Shown: positions 34,589 through 44,367 of the stretch, in pieces
Layout: each line of letters begins with the position of its first letter
Numbering within the stretch: the first letter of the stretch is position 1
Source of the DNA: an uncultured Allomuricauda sp.
GTDB taxonomy: Bacteria; Bacteroidota; Bacteroidia; Flavobacteriales; Flavobacteriaceae
Assembly: GCF_947501165.1 (NCBI RefSeq)
Contig: NZ_CANMUU010000002.1
Coordinates: 1,240,001 to 1,304,000, forward strand
DNA: 64,000 nucleotides
Direction: 5' to 3'
The notes under the pieces: model-generated
Seen by the model: only the letters and a program-made list of their open reading frames with translations
Database searches by the model: none
What the model was told of the DNA's origin: nothing
Program-made: the position numbers and the translations under genes

Positions 34589-35434
34589 ATGGAAAATACA
34601 GACAACAACAAAGTATGGTTTATCACTGGGGCCTCATCCGGTTTTGGTAAAGCAATGGCAGAATATGCCACTTCCAAAGGCTACAAAGTAGTAGCTACAG
34701 CCCGTAGAAAAGAAAAACTGGATGAATTGGCGACAACCGCACCTGACCAAATCAAAGCAATCTCAATGGATGTTACCAATCGCCAACAAGTAAAACAAGG
34801 AGTTAAAGAAGCTATAAACGCTTTTGGCCATGTAGATGTACTTATCAACAATGCGGGCTACGGTATCGTTGGAGCGTTGGAGGAAACCCCTGAGGAAGAG
34901 TTTCGAAATCAAATGGAAACCAATTTTTTCGGAGCCATTTCAGTAACACAAGAAGTCCTACCCCATCTAAGAAAACAAGGCAGCGGTGCCATCGTCAATA
35001 TGAGTAGCATGGGTGGTAATATGAGTTTTGGTGGTTTTAGTGCGTATTCTGCCTCTAAATTTGCGTTGGAGGGAGCCTCGGAAGCTTTGGCACAAGAAGT
35101 TTCTCCCTTTGGTATAAAAACAATGATAGTGGAACCTGGAGCTTTCCGAACCGAATTTGCAGGAAGTGCTTTGAAGCACATGCCAAAAATTGAAGCCTAC
35201 GACGAAATCGTAGGGGGTACTAGAGATTTCGCAAAAGGAATGGATGGCACACAAGAGGGTGACCCATTAAAAGCGGCACAAGCCATTGACCAAGCATTGC
35301 AAGCAGAAAATACGCCTTTGCGCCTACAATTGGGTGCTGATGCAGTTGAGGCTATAAAAGGTCACGCCGAACAGCTACTCAGTGATTTGGATAGCTGGAA
35401 AGAGATGGCAATAAACACTTCGATTGATAGCTAA
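34589..35434 (+). CDS. Short-chain dehydrogenase/reductase
   Basis: This 281-residue classical SDR has TGASSGFG (cofactor binding, about residues 13-20), NNAGYG (about 90-95), a catalytic Ser in the NMSSMGG stretch and YSASK (about 155-159). The Arg-containing ARRKEK after the second strand suggests NADP(H). It starts 25 nt after the hydrolase and ends before a terminator, so AraC-hydrolase-SDR behaves as a module. Confidence 0.92.
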   Translation: MENTDNNKVWFITGASSGFGKAMAEYATSKGYKVVATARRKEKLDELATTAPDQIKAISMDVTNRQQVKQGVKEAINAFGHVDVLINNAGYGIVGALEETPEEEFRNQMETNFFGAISVTQEVLPHLRKQGSGAIVNMSSMGGNMSFGGFSAYSASKFALEGASEALAQEVSPFGIKTMIVEPGAFRTEFAGSALKHMPKIEAYDEIVGGTRDFAKGMDGTQEGDPLKAAQAIDQALQAENTPLRLQLGADAVEAIKGHAEQLLSDLDSWKEMAINTSIDS

Positions 35435-35458
35435 ACAGTATAATAAAATAGCTCTTAC

Positions 35459-35488
35459 AACCGATGTCAATTGAGGCATCGGTTTTTA
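35459..35488 (+). terminator. Rho-independent terminator after the SDR gene
   Basis: The 8-bp stem AACCGATG / CATCGGTT has a 10-nt loop and a T-run, 25 nt after the SDR stop codon. Confidence 0.8.
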
Positions 35489-35568
35489 TGTTTTAAAAAC
35501 CCTCTTTAAAGAAGGATTGAAGTATATTGTTACTCTAAATTCCCTACCAAAACAAACTTTAAATCAAA

Positions 35569-36108
35569 GTGTACACTACCCTAGCAACAGAAAGATTGAT
35601 TCTAAGACCAATAAATCTGAAAGATGCTGAATTTATTGTCGAATTGGTCAATTCCGAGGGCTGGTTAAAATTTATCGGAGATAGAAAGATTTCTTGCACG
35701 AAAGACGCAGAAAACTATATACAAAACATACTTAACAACAATAAATATTTCTACAATGTATTTGAGCTGAAGGAATCTGGAAATGCCATTGGAATAGTAA
35801 CATTTCTAAAACGGTATGATGAGTTATTTCCAGATATTGGATTCGCATTGTTGCCGCAATTTGAAAAAAAAGGGTACACCTTTGAAGCAAGTAAATTATA
35901 CTTAGACAAGCTAAAAGAGCTTAATACCTATGAAAACATCATTGCGATTACACTTCCCGCCAATAAAAAGTCAATTAAATTGCTACATAAACTTGAACTA
36001 AGGTATCAAGGTGATTTCCAAAAAGGTGAAAAGCTTTTATCCTATTACAGTTTGAAAAGCTTGAGGAAAGAAAATAAGAACATATCAAACAAAAAGGACA
36101 AAACGTGA
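35569..36108 (+). CDS. GNAT family N-acetyltransferase (RimJ-like)
   Basis: This 179-residue protein starts at GTG 35569 (YTTLATERLILRPINLKDAEF is the standard RimJ/RimL opening). The GNAT core includes ALLPQFEKKGYTFEASKLYLDK and ANKKSIKLLHKLELR. The usual acetyl-CoA loop is partly altered (QFEKKGYTFEA). The stop overlaps the next GTG start by 4 nt, so translation is coupled. Confidence 0.85.
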   Translation: MYTTLATERLILRPINLKDAEFIVELVNSEGWLKFIGDRKISCTKDAENYIQNILNNNKYFYNVFELKESGNAIGIVTFLKRYDELFPDIGFALLPQFEKKGYTFEASKLYLDKLKELNTYENIIAITLPANKKSIKLLHKLELRYQGDFQKGEKLLSYYSLKSLRKENKNISNKKDKT

Positions 36109-36515
36109 AAATTACAAACGGAAAGATTTTAGTTTTTTTTGGCATAATTCACCCGCTTTTAGGAATTTCTCCATTTGCTTTTGGAAAACAATTTGCAGGG
36201 TTTGCCGATAAATTCTTTTTCAGAATAAGTGAGGGCCTATTTGAATTTCCATTACTCAACGGAGAAATGAATTATGAGAATTTTGCTGCCTTTTGGTTCT
36301 TCTATTATGGTCTCTTGCTTATTCCACTTGGAATCCTGGTTAACTACGTAGAAAAAACTAATGGTCAAATCCCAAAAAACTTCATTTGGGCTTATTTGAT
36401 TATTGTACTGGTCGGGGTCTTTATGATTCCTTTTTCGGGAATGACCTTTTTGATGTTACCCCATGCAGTATATATGTTGTTTCAAAGAAATCGAAGTAGT
36501 AAAATAAAAGTTTAG
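36105..36515 (+). CDS. Hypothetical four-helix membrane protein
   Basis: This 136-residue protein starts at GTG 36105 in a GTGA overlap with the GNAT stop. Four hydrophobic segments are visible (about residues 5-25, 58-75, 90-108 and 110-128), with a polar FGKQFAGFADKFFFRISEGLFEFPLL loop split between them. No family was recognised with certainty; such small membrane proteins accompany GNATs in other Flavobacteriaceae accessory regions. Confidence 0.65.
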   Translation: MKITNGKILVFFGIIHPLLGISPFAFGKQFAGFADKFFFRISEGLFEFPLLNGEMNYENFAAFWFFYYGLLLIPLGILVNYVEKTNGQIPKNFIWAYLIIVLVGVFMIPFSGMTFLMLPHAVYMLFQRNRSSKIKV

Positions 36516-36636
36516 AGCTGAAAAATCATCGAATAGGACTTTACATCTTCACATAGCGTAACAATTCCACTCCTGTTTCGTCATCAAACAAACCTATTGA
36601 AGGAAATAGGTTAAACTCTAAATACATCAATTCCAA

Positions 36637-37683
36637 ATGAAATCAGTTTACTTTTCCAGTATGCTCGTATTACTTTTCATCAACGTAAGAGCCCAAAAAA
36701 ACCAAACTAATGATAACACAACAGAAGAGCAACAGGTCGGTAATTGGCTTGGCGAAGCCAATGTTCCTGGCATTGCCATCTTAAAAATTGAAAATGGAAA
36801 TGTTGCCAAAACTATTGTGAAGGGGATTGATGTTAATGGAAATGAAATCACGGCGTCAACCCTGTTTGATGTAGCCTCGCTTACTAAAACTATAACTACC
36901 CTGACCACTCTGAAACTTGTGGAAAACGGGGATTTGGATTTGGATGAACCGTTATATAAATATTGGATAGATCCAGATGTACAAGAGGACAGCAGGCATA
37001 AAAAGCTGACTACAAGAATTGTTCTGAGTCATAGAAGTGGCTTTAAGAACTGGAGATATATGTATGAGGACAAAAAACTTTCCTTTGATTTTGAACCGGG
37101 TGAAAAAGTCCAGTATTCCGGAGAAGGATTCGAATATTTGAGAAATGCCTTGGAACATAAATTTGCCACCTCATTGGAAAAGCTGTCAGATTCTTTGGTT
37201 TTTAACCCCATTGGAATGGAAAACAGCGCTCTGGTCTGGAATAAAAAAATGGAAAGTTTTGATTTTGCAGGCTCCCATGACAAAGGAGGTAAAGCTTATG
37301 AGTATCAAAAATCGTATGAAGCCAATGCAGCGGATAACCTTTTGACCACTTTATCAGACTTTGGTAAACTCTCAGCTACTTTGCTCAATAGCTCTTATCT
37401 TGAGAAAACGCTTTTTGAAGAAATGAGTAGGCCTCATAGTGAAGTCCGTGAAGGTATACATTTTGGACTGGGGTGGATTGTATTTCAGAACCTACCCAAT
37501 GAAGAGTATGCCCTTTTTAATGCTGGCAGCGACCAAGGAGTGAATTCATTGATTGTTCTTTTGCCCAAATCAAATACAGGGCTTGTGGTTATGACCAATG
37601 GAGACAATGGAAGAGGATTGGCCATGAAAGCTATCAAAACATTCTTGGATGAACCAGGCAATGAGATATTGAATCGTTTTTAG
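36637..37683 (+). CDS. Serine hydrolase of the beta-lactamase class C / esterase family
   Basis: This 348-residue exported protein has a signal (LVLLFINVRAQ). The nucleophile motif SLTK (in DVASLTKTITT, about residues 84-87), the Tyr motif YSGEG (about 153) and the third motif region with AGSDQGVNS are present. It could be an esterase, a D-aminopeptidase-like enzyme or a peptidoglycan hydrolase; true beta-lactamase activity is unlikely to be decided from sequence. Confidence 0.87.
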   Translation: MKSVYFSSMLVLLFINVRAQKNQTNDNTTEEQQVGNWLGEANVPGIAILKIENGNVAKTIVKGIDVNGNEITASTLFDVASLTKTITTLTTLKLVENGDLDLDEPLYKYWIDPDVQEDSRHKKLTTRIVLSHRSGFKNWRYMYEDKKLSFDFEPGEKVQYSGEGFEYLRNALEHKFATSLEKLSDSLVFNPIGMENSALVWNKKMESFDFAGSHDKGGKAYEYQKSYEANAADNLLTTLSDFGKLSATLLNSSYLEKTLFEEMSRPHSEVREGIHFGLGWIVFQNLPNEEYALFNAGSDQGVNSLIVLLPKSNTGLVVMTNGDNGRGLAMKAIKTFLDEPGNEILNRF

Positions 37684-37731
37684 TGACACCATACTTGTGC
37701 CCAATTCCCTTTGACTCAGGAATTAGCTCTA

Positions 37732-37851
37732 ATGTATTCATTATTAGACTTCTATCTATGTGCCACTATTATTGGAGTTTTATTATTTTTATCCTGCTTT
37801 GTCTTTTTTACTAGACGGAGTAAAAAAATAAAGCACCCCCTTTTTTCTTAA
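37732..37851 (+). CDS. Possible 39-residue single-helix membrane peptide
   Basis: A short open frame (MYSLLDFYLCATIIG... ending KIKHPLFS) contains one hydrophobic segment of about 17 residues followed by a basic RRSKK stretch (positive-inside). It fills much of the otherwise gene-free gap 37684-37906. There is no recognisable ribosome binding site and no homologue known to me. It is listed as a weak candidate. Confidence 0.3.
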   Translation: MYSLLDFYLCATIIGVLLFLSCFVFFTRRSKKIKHPLFS

Positions 37852-37906
37852 ATTTTAGTTTGGTTAGAGCTTGGGCTCATGGAACCGTACCAATAAATAA
37901 AGAACA

Positions 37907-38278
37907 ATGAAAGTTACACCAGAGCACAATGAACGAATTGCAAAAATGATTTTTGCCTCGGTTTACCCACATTATGTTAATAAGGTGGAGAAAAAAGGTA
38001 GGACCAAAGAAGAATTACAACAAGTAATAAAATGGCTTACGGGATTTGACGACAAAAAACTACAGAAGCTTGTAAACGAAAAAGCCACTTTCGAGAGTTT
38101 TTTTGAGCAAGCTGATTTACATCCCAACGCTCATTTGATCAAAGGGGTAATTTGTGGATATCGCATTGAAGAAATTGACAATGACCTGACTCGAAAAGTG
38201 AGATACTTGGATAAGCTGATAGATGAGCTAGCAAGGGGACGTAAAATAGAGAAAATCTTAAGGGAAGAAAAGAAGTAA
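37907..38278 (+). CDS. DUF2200 family protein
   Basis: This 123-residue cytosolic protein matches DUF2200 along its whole length (HNERIAKMIFASVYPHYVNKVEKKGRT, then LTGFDDKKLQ and FFEQADLHPNAHLIKGVICGYRIEEI). The fold is reported to be helical and the function is unknown. It is probably the last gene of the accessory region. Confidence 0.85.
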   Translation: MKVTPEHNERIAKMIFASVYPHYVNKVEKKGRTKEELQQVIKWLTGFDDKKLQKLVNEKATFESFFEQADLHPNAHLIKGVICGYRIEEIDNDLTRKVRYLDKLIDELARGRKIEKILREEKK

Positions 38279-38407
38279 AAGTAAGTACTTCGCAAATTAG
38301 CCCTTTGTGTTATACCAAAGTTGTTTTAAATCCAAATCTTACTTCCTATTTTCTGGTCATAATCCAAAGAATTTAGGAACTTGTATTCTCATTTTTTTTA
38401 ACTAAAT

Positions 38408-39841
38408 ATGAGACAGGTCATCACCTTTTTATTCGTTTTTTCACTACAAGCCATTTTTTCCCAAAACACTTTTCAAAATGCATTCAATAAAAGCGAAAGA
38501 CCCTTTAGAGAAAATCTAAGTATAGATTTTAAGGATAAAGATGGGAATGAAGCTTCTCTACCTATTTCCATCCTCAAAGGAAAGACCAAAGGACCAGTTT
38601 TTACCATAGTTGCTGGTGTACACGGTTTTGAATATCCACCAATTGTTGCAGTTCAGGCAATACTAAAAGAAATTGACCTTCAACAGTTAAAAGGAACCTT
38701 AATTGTGGTCCCTATCGCCAATACAGCTTCATTTTATGCTCGAACCCCCTTTATTAGTCCATTGGACAAGAAAAATCTGAACAACGTTTTCCCTGGCAAA
38801 GAAGATGGAACCATTACAGAACAAATAGGTCATTTTATCACCTCCAACATCATTCCAGCAAGCGAAGTTTTCCTTGATGTGCATAGTGGGGATGCACCTG
38901 AGGACTTAATCCCTTTTGTATGCTTTTACAACAACACTAAAAACCCCAAACAAACTGCTCTGGCTAAAGAACTCTCTGAAAAAAGTGGGTTTCAGTATGT
39001 GGTTTCCTACCCCTACACTCTTTCGGACACAGATGCGGCCAAGTATACGTTCAAACAGGCAGTACAAGACGGAAAAACCGCTCTAAGTATTGAATGCGGG
39101 AAACTTGGCAATGTTCAAGAAGAAAATGTGAACTTAATAAAAAAAGGGATTTACAATATGCTCGATACCATGAATATGTATCAAAATGGCACCGGACCTC
39201 ACCCAAACATAATATATCGCAATAACCAAAGTTATGTTCGCTCAAGTACCAAGGGAATTTTTTACAGCAATTTCAAAGCAGGAGATTTGGTCAAAAAAAA
39301 TGAACTGGTTGGATATACTACCGACGAATTTGGGAATGTTTTGGAGGAGTATGTAGCACCAAAAAATGGAATCATATTATACAAATTGACTACACCTCCC
39401 ATTAATGTAGGCAATACCGTGATGTGTATCAGTTCGAATACAGATAACAACGAATATCCTACATTTGACAAAACGACCAACATGACCACAAACTCAAGAA
39501 AAGAACTGTGCAGGTTATACCTGGAAAGGTACGCCGAAAAGGATTTAGCCGGAGTTGAAGCCATTTTTGCAGAGAACATCATCTTACGCGATTGGAAAAT
39601 TCGAGTGGAAGGCAAGAAAAAGGCGTTGGAGGAAACCAAGAAAAACTTTGAAGCAGCCGAATCCGTCGAAATTGAGATTTTAGAAATGCATGAAGACCAA
39701 AATACAGTAGCTGCAGAGCTGAAAATAACGGTCAACAAAACAGAAGAATTGTACGTGGTGGATGTTATAACCTTCAATTCAGAAGGTCTGATTAACTCAA
39801 TCAGAGCATATTTAGGTAGAGGAGACAAGGAGAATAAATAG
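38408..39841 (+). CDS. Secreted aspartoacylase-like metallohydrolase fused to an NTF2-like domain
   Basis: This 477-residue protein has a signal peptide (LQAIFSQ). Residues about 25-345 are an AstE/aspartoacylase-type M14-like domain with zinc ligands in VHGFEYP (His and Glu, about residues 71-74) and a later His in LDVHSGDAPED (about 160-165). A C-terminal SnoaL/NTF2-like domain (about 365-475; CRLYLERYAEKDLAGVEAIF) is fused after a short linker. The export signal is unusual for the cytosolic AstE family but seen in Bacteroidota homologues. The substrate is unknown, presumably an N-acyl or amide compound. Confidence 0.85.
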   Translation: MRQVITFLFVFSLQAIFSQNTFQNAFNKSERPFRENLSIDFKDKDGNEASLPISILKGKTKGPVFTIVAGVHGFEYPPIVAVQAILKEIDLQQLKGTLIVVPIANTASFYARTPFISPLDKKNLNNVFPGKEDGTITEQIGHFITSNIIPASEVFLDVHSGDAPEDLIPFVCFYNNTKNPKQTALAKELSEKSGFQYVVSYPYTLSDTDAAKYTFKQAVQDGKTALSIECGKLGNVQEENVNLIKKGIYNMLDTMNMYQNGTGPHPNIIYRNNQSYVRSSTKGIFYSNFKAGDLVKKNELVGYTTDEFGNVLEEYVAPKNGIILYKLTTPPINVGNTVMCISSNTDNNEYPTFDKTTNMTTNSRKELCRLYLERYAEKDLAGVEAIFAENIILRDWKIRVEGKKKALEETKKNFEAAESVEIEILEMHEDQNTVAAELKITVNKTEELYVVDVITFNSEGLINSIRAYLGRGDKENK

Positions 39842-39861
39842 AAAGTTCCATTTTCTTCCCT

Positions 39862-39886
39862 AAAGGGCAATTCCAATTTGCCCTTT
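39862..39886 (+). terminator. Terminator-like hairpin
   Basis: A perfect 9-bp stem AAAGGGCAA / TTGCCCTTT with a 7-nt loop lies 21 nt after the aspartoacylase-like gene. The following U-tract is weak, so termination is probable but not certain. Confidence 0.55.
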
Positions 39887-39969
39887 AAACAATTTGTAGC
39901 TGTTAACCTTTCCAAAAGAGGTTGTGAGACTTTGCTCAAAAGCCCTACTTTTGGGCAAAATTCATTGAT

Positions 39970-41661
39970 TTGAATCGATTCATATTTCTTTTGTTGATTT
40001 TGATTTCATTTGGAACTTACGGCCAACAGCAGGTCGAAGGAAAACAAATCAATATTATCTATGGCGCTAATTTTACCAAGGATGAAGCCCAATTCCCAGG
40101 CGCTTCCATTTTTAGTAAAGATGACCAACGCCAAGTACAGTTTGAACATCAAGGAGCAGACCTTTGGTGCGATATAGCCATTTTCTATGCACAGGAGAAC
40201 AAGCTAAAGGCCATTGGTAACATTAGGTTACAGCAAGGAGATTCCATAGAGTTGAATAGTGGAAAGATAGACTATGATGGCAATACCAAACTGGCCAAAG
40301 CCTGGGAAAATGTGGACCTAACCAATGGCCAAATGACACTTACCACGGACACCCTTTATTTTGACCGGGAAAAGCAAGAATCCTACTACCGTTCCGGCGG
40401 AAAGGTAGTGGACTCCGCTAATGTGCTCACCAGTACCATAGGCACATACTTTATGACCCCTAAGAAGTACCAGTTCCAAAATGAAGTGCATATTGACAAT
40501 CCCGAGTACACCGTTGATTCAGAACAACTAGATTATTACACCACTTCAAAGAATGCCTACATGTATGGGCCATCAACAATAATCGGTGAAGAATACAAAA
40601 TATATTGCGAGCGTGGATTTTATGATACCAAAATTGAGCGAGGCTATGGCATAAAAAACACCCGTATCGATTACAACAACAAAATAATTGAAGGCGACAG
40701 TCTTTACTTTGATAAAATAAGTGCGTTTGCTTCTGCCACCAATAACATCAAAATAACGGATACCATTAACGATGGTGTAATACGGGCGCATTATGCTGAG
40801 GTTTTCAAGGATAAAGATTCCGTTTTTGCCACAAAACGTGCTGTTTCCATAAATCTAGTACAACAGGATTCCCTTTATATCCATGGGGATACCCTTATGG
40901 TCACAGGCAAACCTGAATCTCGTATTTTACGGGCCTTCCGGAACGCAAAGTTTTATAAGACCGATTTAAGTGGTAAATGTGATTCCATCCATTTTAACGA
41001 AAAAACAGGTATAACGGAGTTAGTTACCGACCCTATCATATGGAACGTGGAGAATCAAATTACGGGAGACAGCATTCATCTTATCTCAGATTTGGAAACC
41101 GAGAAATTGGATTCGCTCAAAGTATTGGAAAATGCCTTTATCATTTCTTTGGACACCATTAGCCGGGAGGGATATAATCAAGCCAAGGGAAAGGACCTGT
41201 TTGGAAAATTCATCGAAAACGAATTGAAAATCATAGACTTGGTCAAAAATACCGAGGTCATTTACTACATGTACAATGATGATCAGGAGCTTATCGGCAT
41301 AGATAAGACCATATGCAGTAAAATACGCTTGCTAATGGCCAATAACGATATTGAGGACATTACCTTTTTTGTGAATCCAGACGGGGATATCTTCCCAGAA
41401 AAAGATCTCCCGGTTGAAAGCAGAAAACTGAAGGGATTCATTTGGCGGGGTGAAGAGCGCATTTTGACCAAGGATGACATTTTTGATGAGGATGACAATA
41501 ATATTACCTTGGTTAAGATTCGAGGGATAGAGAATCCCATCGACATTGATGCAGAGGAAAAAGAGCGTAGCAAGAACGAAAACGACCCTGTCAACAACAT
41601 TCCTCCAGCCAAAGCAACTCAACCCAAGGAAACCAAAGTTTCCAAAGTACAATCGCCCTAA
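39970..41661 (+). CDS. OstA-like LPS transport protein
   Basis: This 563-residue protein starts at TTG 39970, directly before a signal peptide (LILISFGTYGQQ). Repeated OstA/LptA-type beta-jellyroll segments occupy residues about 30-420 (for example DLWCDIAIFYAQENKLKAIGNIRLQQGDSIELNSGKID, in overlapping repeats). They form the periplasmic groove for lipopolysaccharide transfer. It ends in a charged, low-complexity tail (from about 510). The stop overlaps the next ATG (TAATG). Confidence 0.85.
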   Translation: MNRFIFLLLILISFGTYGQQQVEGKQINIIYGANFTKDEAQFPGASIFSKDDQRQVQFEHQGADLWCDIAIFYAQENKLKAIGNIRLQQGDSIELNSGKIDYDGNTKLAKAWENVDLTNGQMTLTTDTLYFDREKQESYYRSGGKVVDSANVLTSTIGTYFMTPKKYQFQNEVHIDNPEYTVDSEQLDYYTTSKNAYMYGPSTIIGEEYKIYCERGFYDTKIERGYGIKNTRIDYNNKIIEGDSLYFDKISAFASATNNIKITDTINDGVIRAHYAEVFKDKDSVFATKRAVSINLVQQDSLYIHGDTLMVTGKPESRILRAFRNAKFYKTDLSGKCDSIHFNEKTGITELVTDPIIWNVENQITGDSIHLISDLETEKLDSLKVLENAFIISLDTISREGYNQAKGKDLFGKFIENELKIIDLVKNTEVIYYMYNDDQELIGIDKTICSKIRLLMANNDIEDITFFVNPDGDIFPEKDLPVESRKLKGFIWRGEERILTKDDIFDEDDNNITLVKIRGIENPIDIDAEEKERSKNENDPVNNIPPAKATQPKETKVSKVQSP

Positions 41662-42857
41662 TGCTCAAAGAAGACTTTTTCAAGCACCAGGCCCAAACCA
41701 CACCACATCCTTTAGGTCTTGTTGTGACCAAGGCCAAGGGCAGCTATATCTATGATGAAGACGGGAATGCCCACTTGGATTTTGTGGCTGGGGTGTCTGC
41801 ATGCAGCCTTGGGCATTGTCATCCCCGAGTGGTAAACGCTGTAAAGGAGCAAGCAGAGCAATATATGCATGTTATGGTATATGGCGAATATGTGCAGAAT
41901 CCTTCAGTTGCCTATTCAAAACTATTGGCGGACCATTTACCTCCTACCTTGGAAACCTCGTATTTGGTCAATTCTGGTACTGAGGCCATAGAGGGAGCCA
42001 TAAAATTGGCAAGAAGGCATACCGGCAGGTCAAAGCTTATTGCTGCCAACCATGCCTATCACGGGAACACTATGGGTAGTTTAAGCCTTATGGGCTACGA
42101 AGAGCGTAAAAGTGCGTTCCGACCATTGATTCCTGACGTCTCCTTCATTCAATTCAATGCCGAGGAAGAACTTGAACGCATTACAACAAAAACAGCTGCA
42201 GTGGTATTGGAGACCATACAAGGAGGTGCAGGCTTCATACTACCGCAGAATGAGTATTTGACCAAAGTAAGGAAACGCTGCGATGAGGTAGGTGCCCTGC
42301 TTATTTTGGATGAAATCCAACCTGGATTTGGAAGAACGGGCAAATTATTCGCCTTTGAGCACTTCAATTGCATCCCGGATATTTTGGTTATCGGTAAGGG
42401 AATGGCTTCCGGACTTCCTGTCGGAGCTTTTGTCGCTTCCCAAAAGATGATGGCCAGCTTGCAGGACAATCCAAAACTCGGTCATATTACCACTTTTGGC
42501 GGAAATCCAGTAATTGCCGCTGCCAGTTTGGCCACTTTGCAAGAATTGACGGAAAGTAAGCTGATTGAACAAACCCTGGAGAAAGAAAAAAACTTTAGAA
42601 CGCTTTTGGTACATCCTTTGATTAAAGAGGTTAGAGGAAAAGGATTGATGTTGGCCTTAATTATGCAAAGTGATGAACTAGCGAATTACCTGGTGCTTTC
42701 AGCAGCAAAAAAACATCTGATTCTTTTCTGGTTACTGTTCGAACCTAAAGCGGTTCGAATATCTCCTCCGCTCACTATTTCCATGGAGGAAATTGAGCAA
42801 GGATGTAAGCAAATTATTGAGATTTTAAACGAGTACGAGCCGGGGTCTGTTAACTAA
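41661..42857 (+). CDS. Class III pyridoxal-phosphate aminotransferase
   Basis: This 398-residue aminotransferase has the PLP motifs SGTEAIEGAIKLARRHTGR (about residues 107-125), LDEIQPGFGRTGKL (about 216-229) and the Schiff-base Lys in IGKGMASGLPVGA (about Lys250). It groups with acetylornithine/ornithine/4-aminobutyrate transaminases, but the substrate cannot be set from sequence alone, and no arginine genes are adjacent. The start overlaps the OstA stop by one base. Confidence 0.9.
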   Translation: MLKEDFFKHQAQTTPHPLGLVVTKAKGSYIYDEDGNAHLDFVAGVSACSLGHCHPRVVNAVKEQAEQYMHVMVYGEYVQNPSVAYSKLLADHLPPTLETSYLVNSGTEAIEGAIKLARRHTGRSKLIAANHAYHGNTMGSLSLMGYEERKSAFRPLIPDVSFIQFNAEEELERITTKTAAVVLETIQGGAGFILPQNEYLTKVRKRCDEVGALLILDEIQPGFGRTGKLFAFEHFNCIPDILVIGKGMASGLPVGAFVASQKMMASLQDNPKLGHITTFGGNPVIAAASLATLQELTESKLIEQTLEKEKNFRTLLVHPLIKEVRGKGLMLALIMQSDELANYLVLSAAKKHLILFWLLFEPKAVRISPPLTISMEEIEQGCKQIIEILNEYEPGSVN

Positions 42858-42943
42858 TTTGTTGATAACATACCCAAAATCCGGCTTTAATGAAGAAAGC
42901 AAAGGGCTAATTTTAAGTCCATAGTAAAACCAAATACGTTCCT

Positions 42944-44344
42944 ATGGCGTTAGATTCTAACGGAAATCCTGACAAATCAATAAGCAAGTTTGAGTCAATG
43001 CTCAAGACAGATGATGTCTATTTTTTCGATGCGGAGGACTTTGAGGACATTATTCACTACTATTTAAATAACGGAAAAATCGCTTTGGGAAAGAAGGCCA
43101 TTCAAATTGGCTTGGAACAGCACCCAAATTCACTAGAATTAAAATTGTTGCGGGTTGAAGTCCTTGTTTTTGAGGATAACTTTGATGCTGCCGAACATAT
43201 TTTGGATGAGCTCCAGGACTTTGATACCTTCAATGATGAAATCTATATTCAAAGAGCCAATATCTGTTCCAAACAGGACAAACACCAAGAAGCAGTCAAT
43301 CTACTGCTGGAAGCTCTCGACCATGCTGAAGATTCCTTCGACATACATTCATTGTTAGGTATGGAATATCTTTTTATGGATGATTATGAAAGTGCCAAGC
43401 GCAGTTTCATGAGATGTGTGGAGTTTGACGAAAATGACTATTCTTCACTTTACAATGTAGTGTATTGTTTTGAATTTTTAGAAGACTTTGAAGGATGCAT
43501 TCACTATCTCAATGATTATTTGGAACGTAATCCTTATTGCGAAGTCGCATGGCATCAATTGGGCAAAATGTATTTCGCCCAAAACATGTATAAAGAAGCA
43601 TTGACTGCGTTTGATTTTGCCATTATTTCGGATGATGCCTTCATTGGCGCATATTTTGAAAAAGGCAAAGTGCTTGAAAAATTAGGAAAGTACAACGAGG
43701 CCATTGAAAACTATGAGGTAACCATAACCATTGACGACCCTACATCCCATGCCTATCTTCGAATTGGAAAATGTCATGAAAAGTTGGGCAATGACGATTT
43801 GGCCAAGTATTATTTTTACAATACCGTGCACGAAGACCCCTTATTGGATAAAGGATGGTTGGCCATAACTGATTTTCATAGCAGGCTCAAAAACTTTGAA
43901 AAGGCTCTGTTCTATATCAATAAAGCGATTAATATTGATGGAGAGAACCCTTTGTATTGGAAAAAAGCGGCCAAAATTTATTTTCAGCTTGGCAATTTGG
44001 ATGAAGCCGATTTCGCCTACAAGCAAACGGTAGATTTGGGAAATTACGAACTGGACACTTGGATGGAGTGGTCTGAAACGCTAAAGAGAATAGGGGATTT
44101 TAATTCTTCCATTCAAGTATTGGTGCAAGGTATTCAGTTTTATCCAGAGGAATCCAAACTGATTTACAAACTATCCGGTATTTATCTAAAAAACAAAGAG
44201 CTGGAAAAAAGCCAGGAAATACTTATGGAAGCATTGCAATTGAATTCTGAAAATCTTCATTTGTTTGAAAGAGAGTTTCCCGAATTCAAAGAATTTCACA
44301 GCCTTAAAATGCTTTTATCAGAATTTAAAAAGGCCTCTACCTAA
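42944..44344 (+). CDS. Tetratricopeptide repeat protein
   Basis: This 466-residue cytosolic protein is made almost entirely of about ten TPR-like helical pairs (for example AYLRIGKCHEKLGNDDLAKYYFYNTVHEDP and SSIQVLVQGIQFYPEESKLIYKLSGIYL). TPR arrays mediate protein-protein contacts. It is followed after 23 nt by tandem DUF368 genes. No enzymatic domain is visible. Confidence 0.9.
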   Translation: MALDSNGNPDKSISKFESMLKTDDVYFFDAEDFEDIIHYYLNNGKIALGKKAIQIGLEQHPNSLELKLLRVEVLVFEDNFDAAEHILDELQDFDTFNDEIYIQRANICSKQDKHQEAVNLLLEALDHAEDSFDIHSLLGMEYLFMDDYESAKRSFMRCVEFDENDYSSLYNVVYCFEFLEDFEGCIHYLNDYLERNPYCEVAWHQLGKMYFAQNMYKEALTAFDFAIISDDAFIGAYFEKGKVLEKLGKYNEAIENYEVTITIDDPTSHAYLRIGKCHEKLGNDDLAKYYFYNTVHEDPLLDKGWLAITDFHSRLKNFEKALFYINKAINIDGENPLYWKKAAKIYFQLGNLDEADFAYKQTVDLGNYELDTWMEWSETLKRIGDFNSSIQVLVQGIQFYPEESKLIYKLSGIYLKNKELEKSQEILMEALQLNSENLHLFEREFPEFKEFHSLKMLLSEFKKAST

Positions 44345-44367
44345 ACCTACTTTACCAACACATTTCT

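Noticed and set aside
37684..37906. Gap before DUF2200 as a cassette boundary
   Set aside because: No CAAC/GTTG core or GAGACC spacer is present; it holds only a weak 39-residue ORF.
39262..39939. Long minus-strand ORF opposite the aspartoacylase-like gene (225 codons)
   Set aside because: It is a reading shadow; composition is not protein-like and the plus-strand gene has clear domains and a signal peptide.
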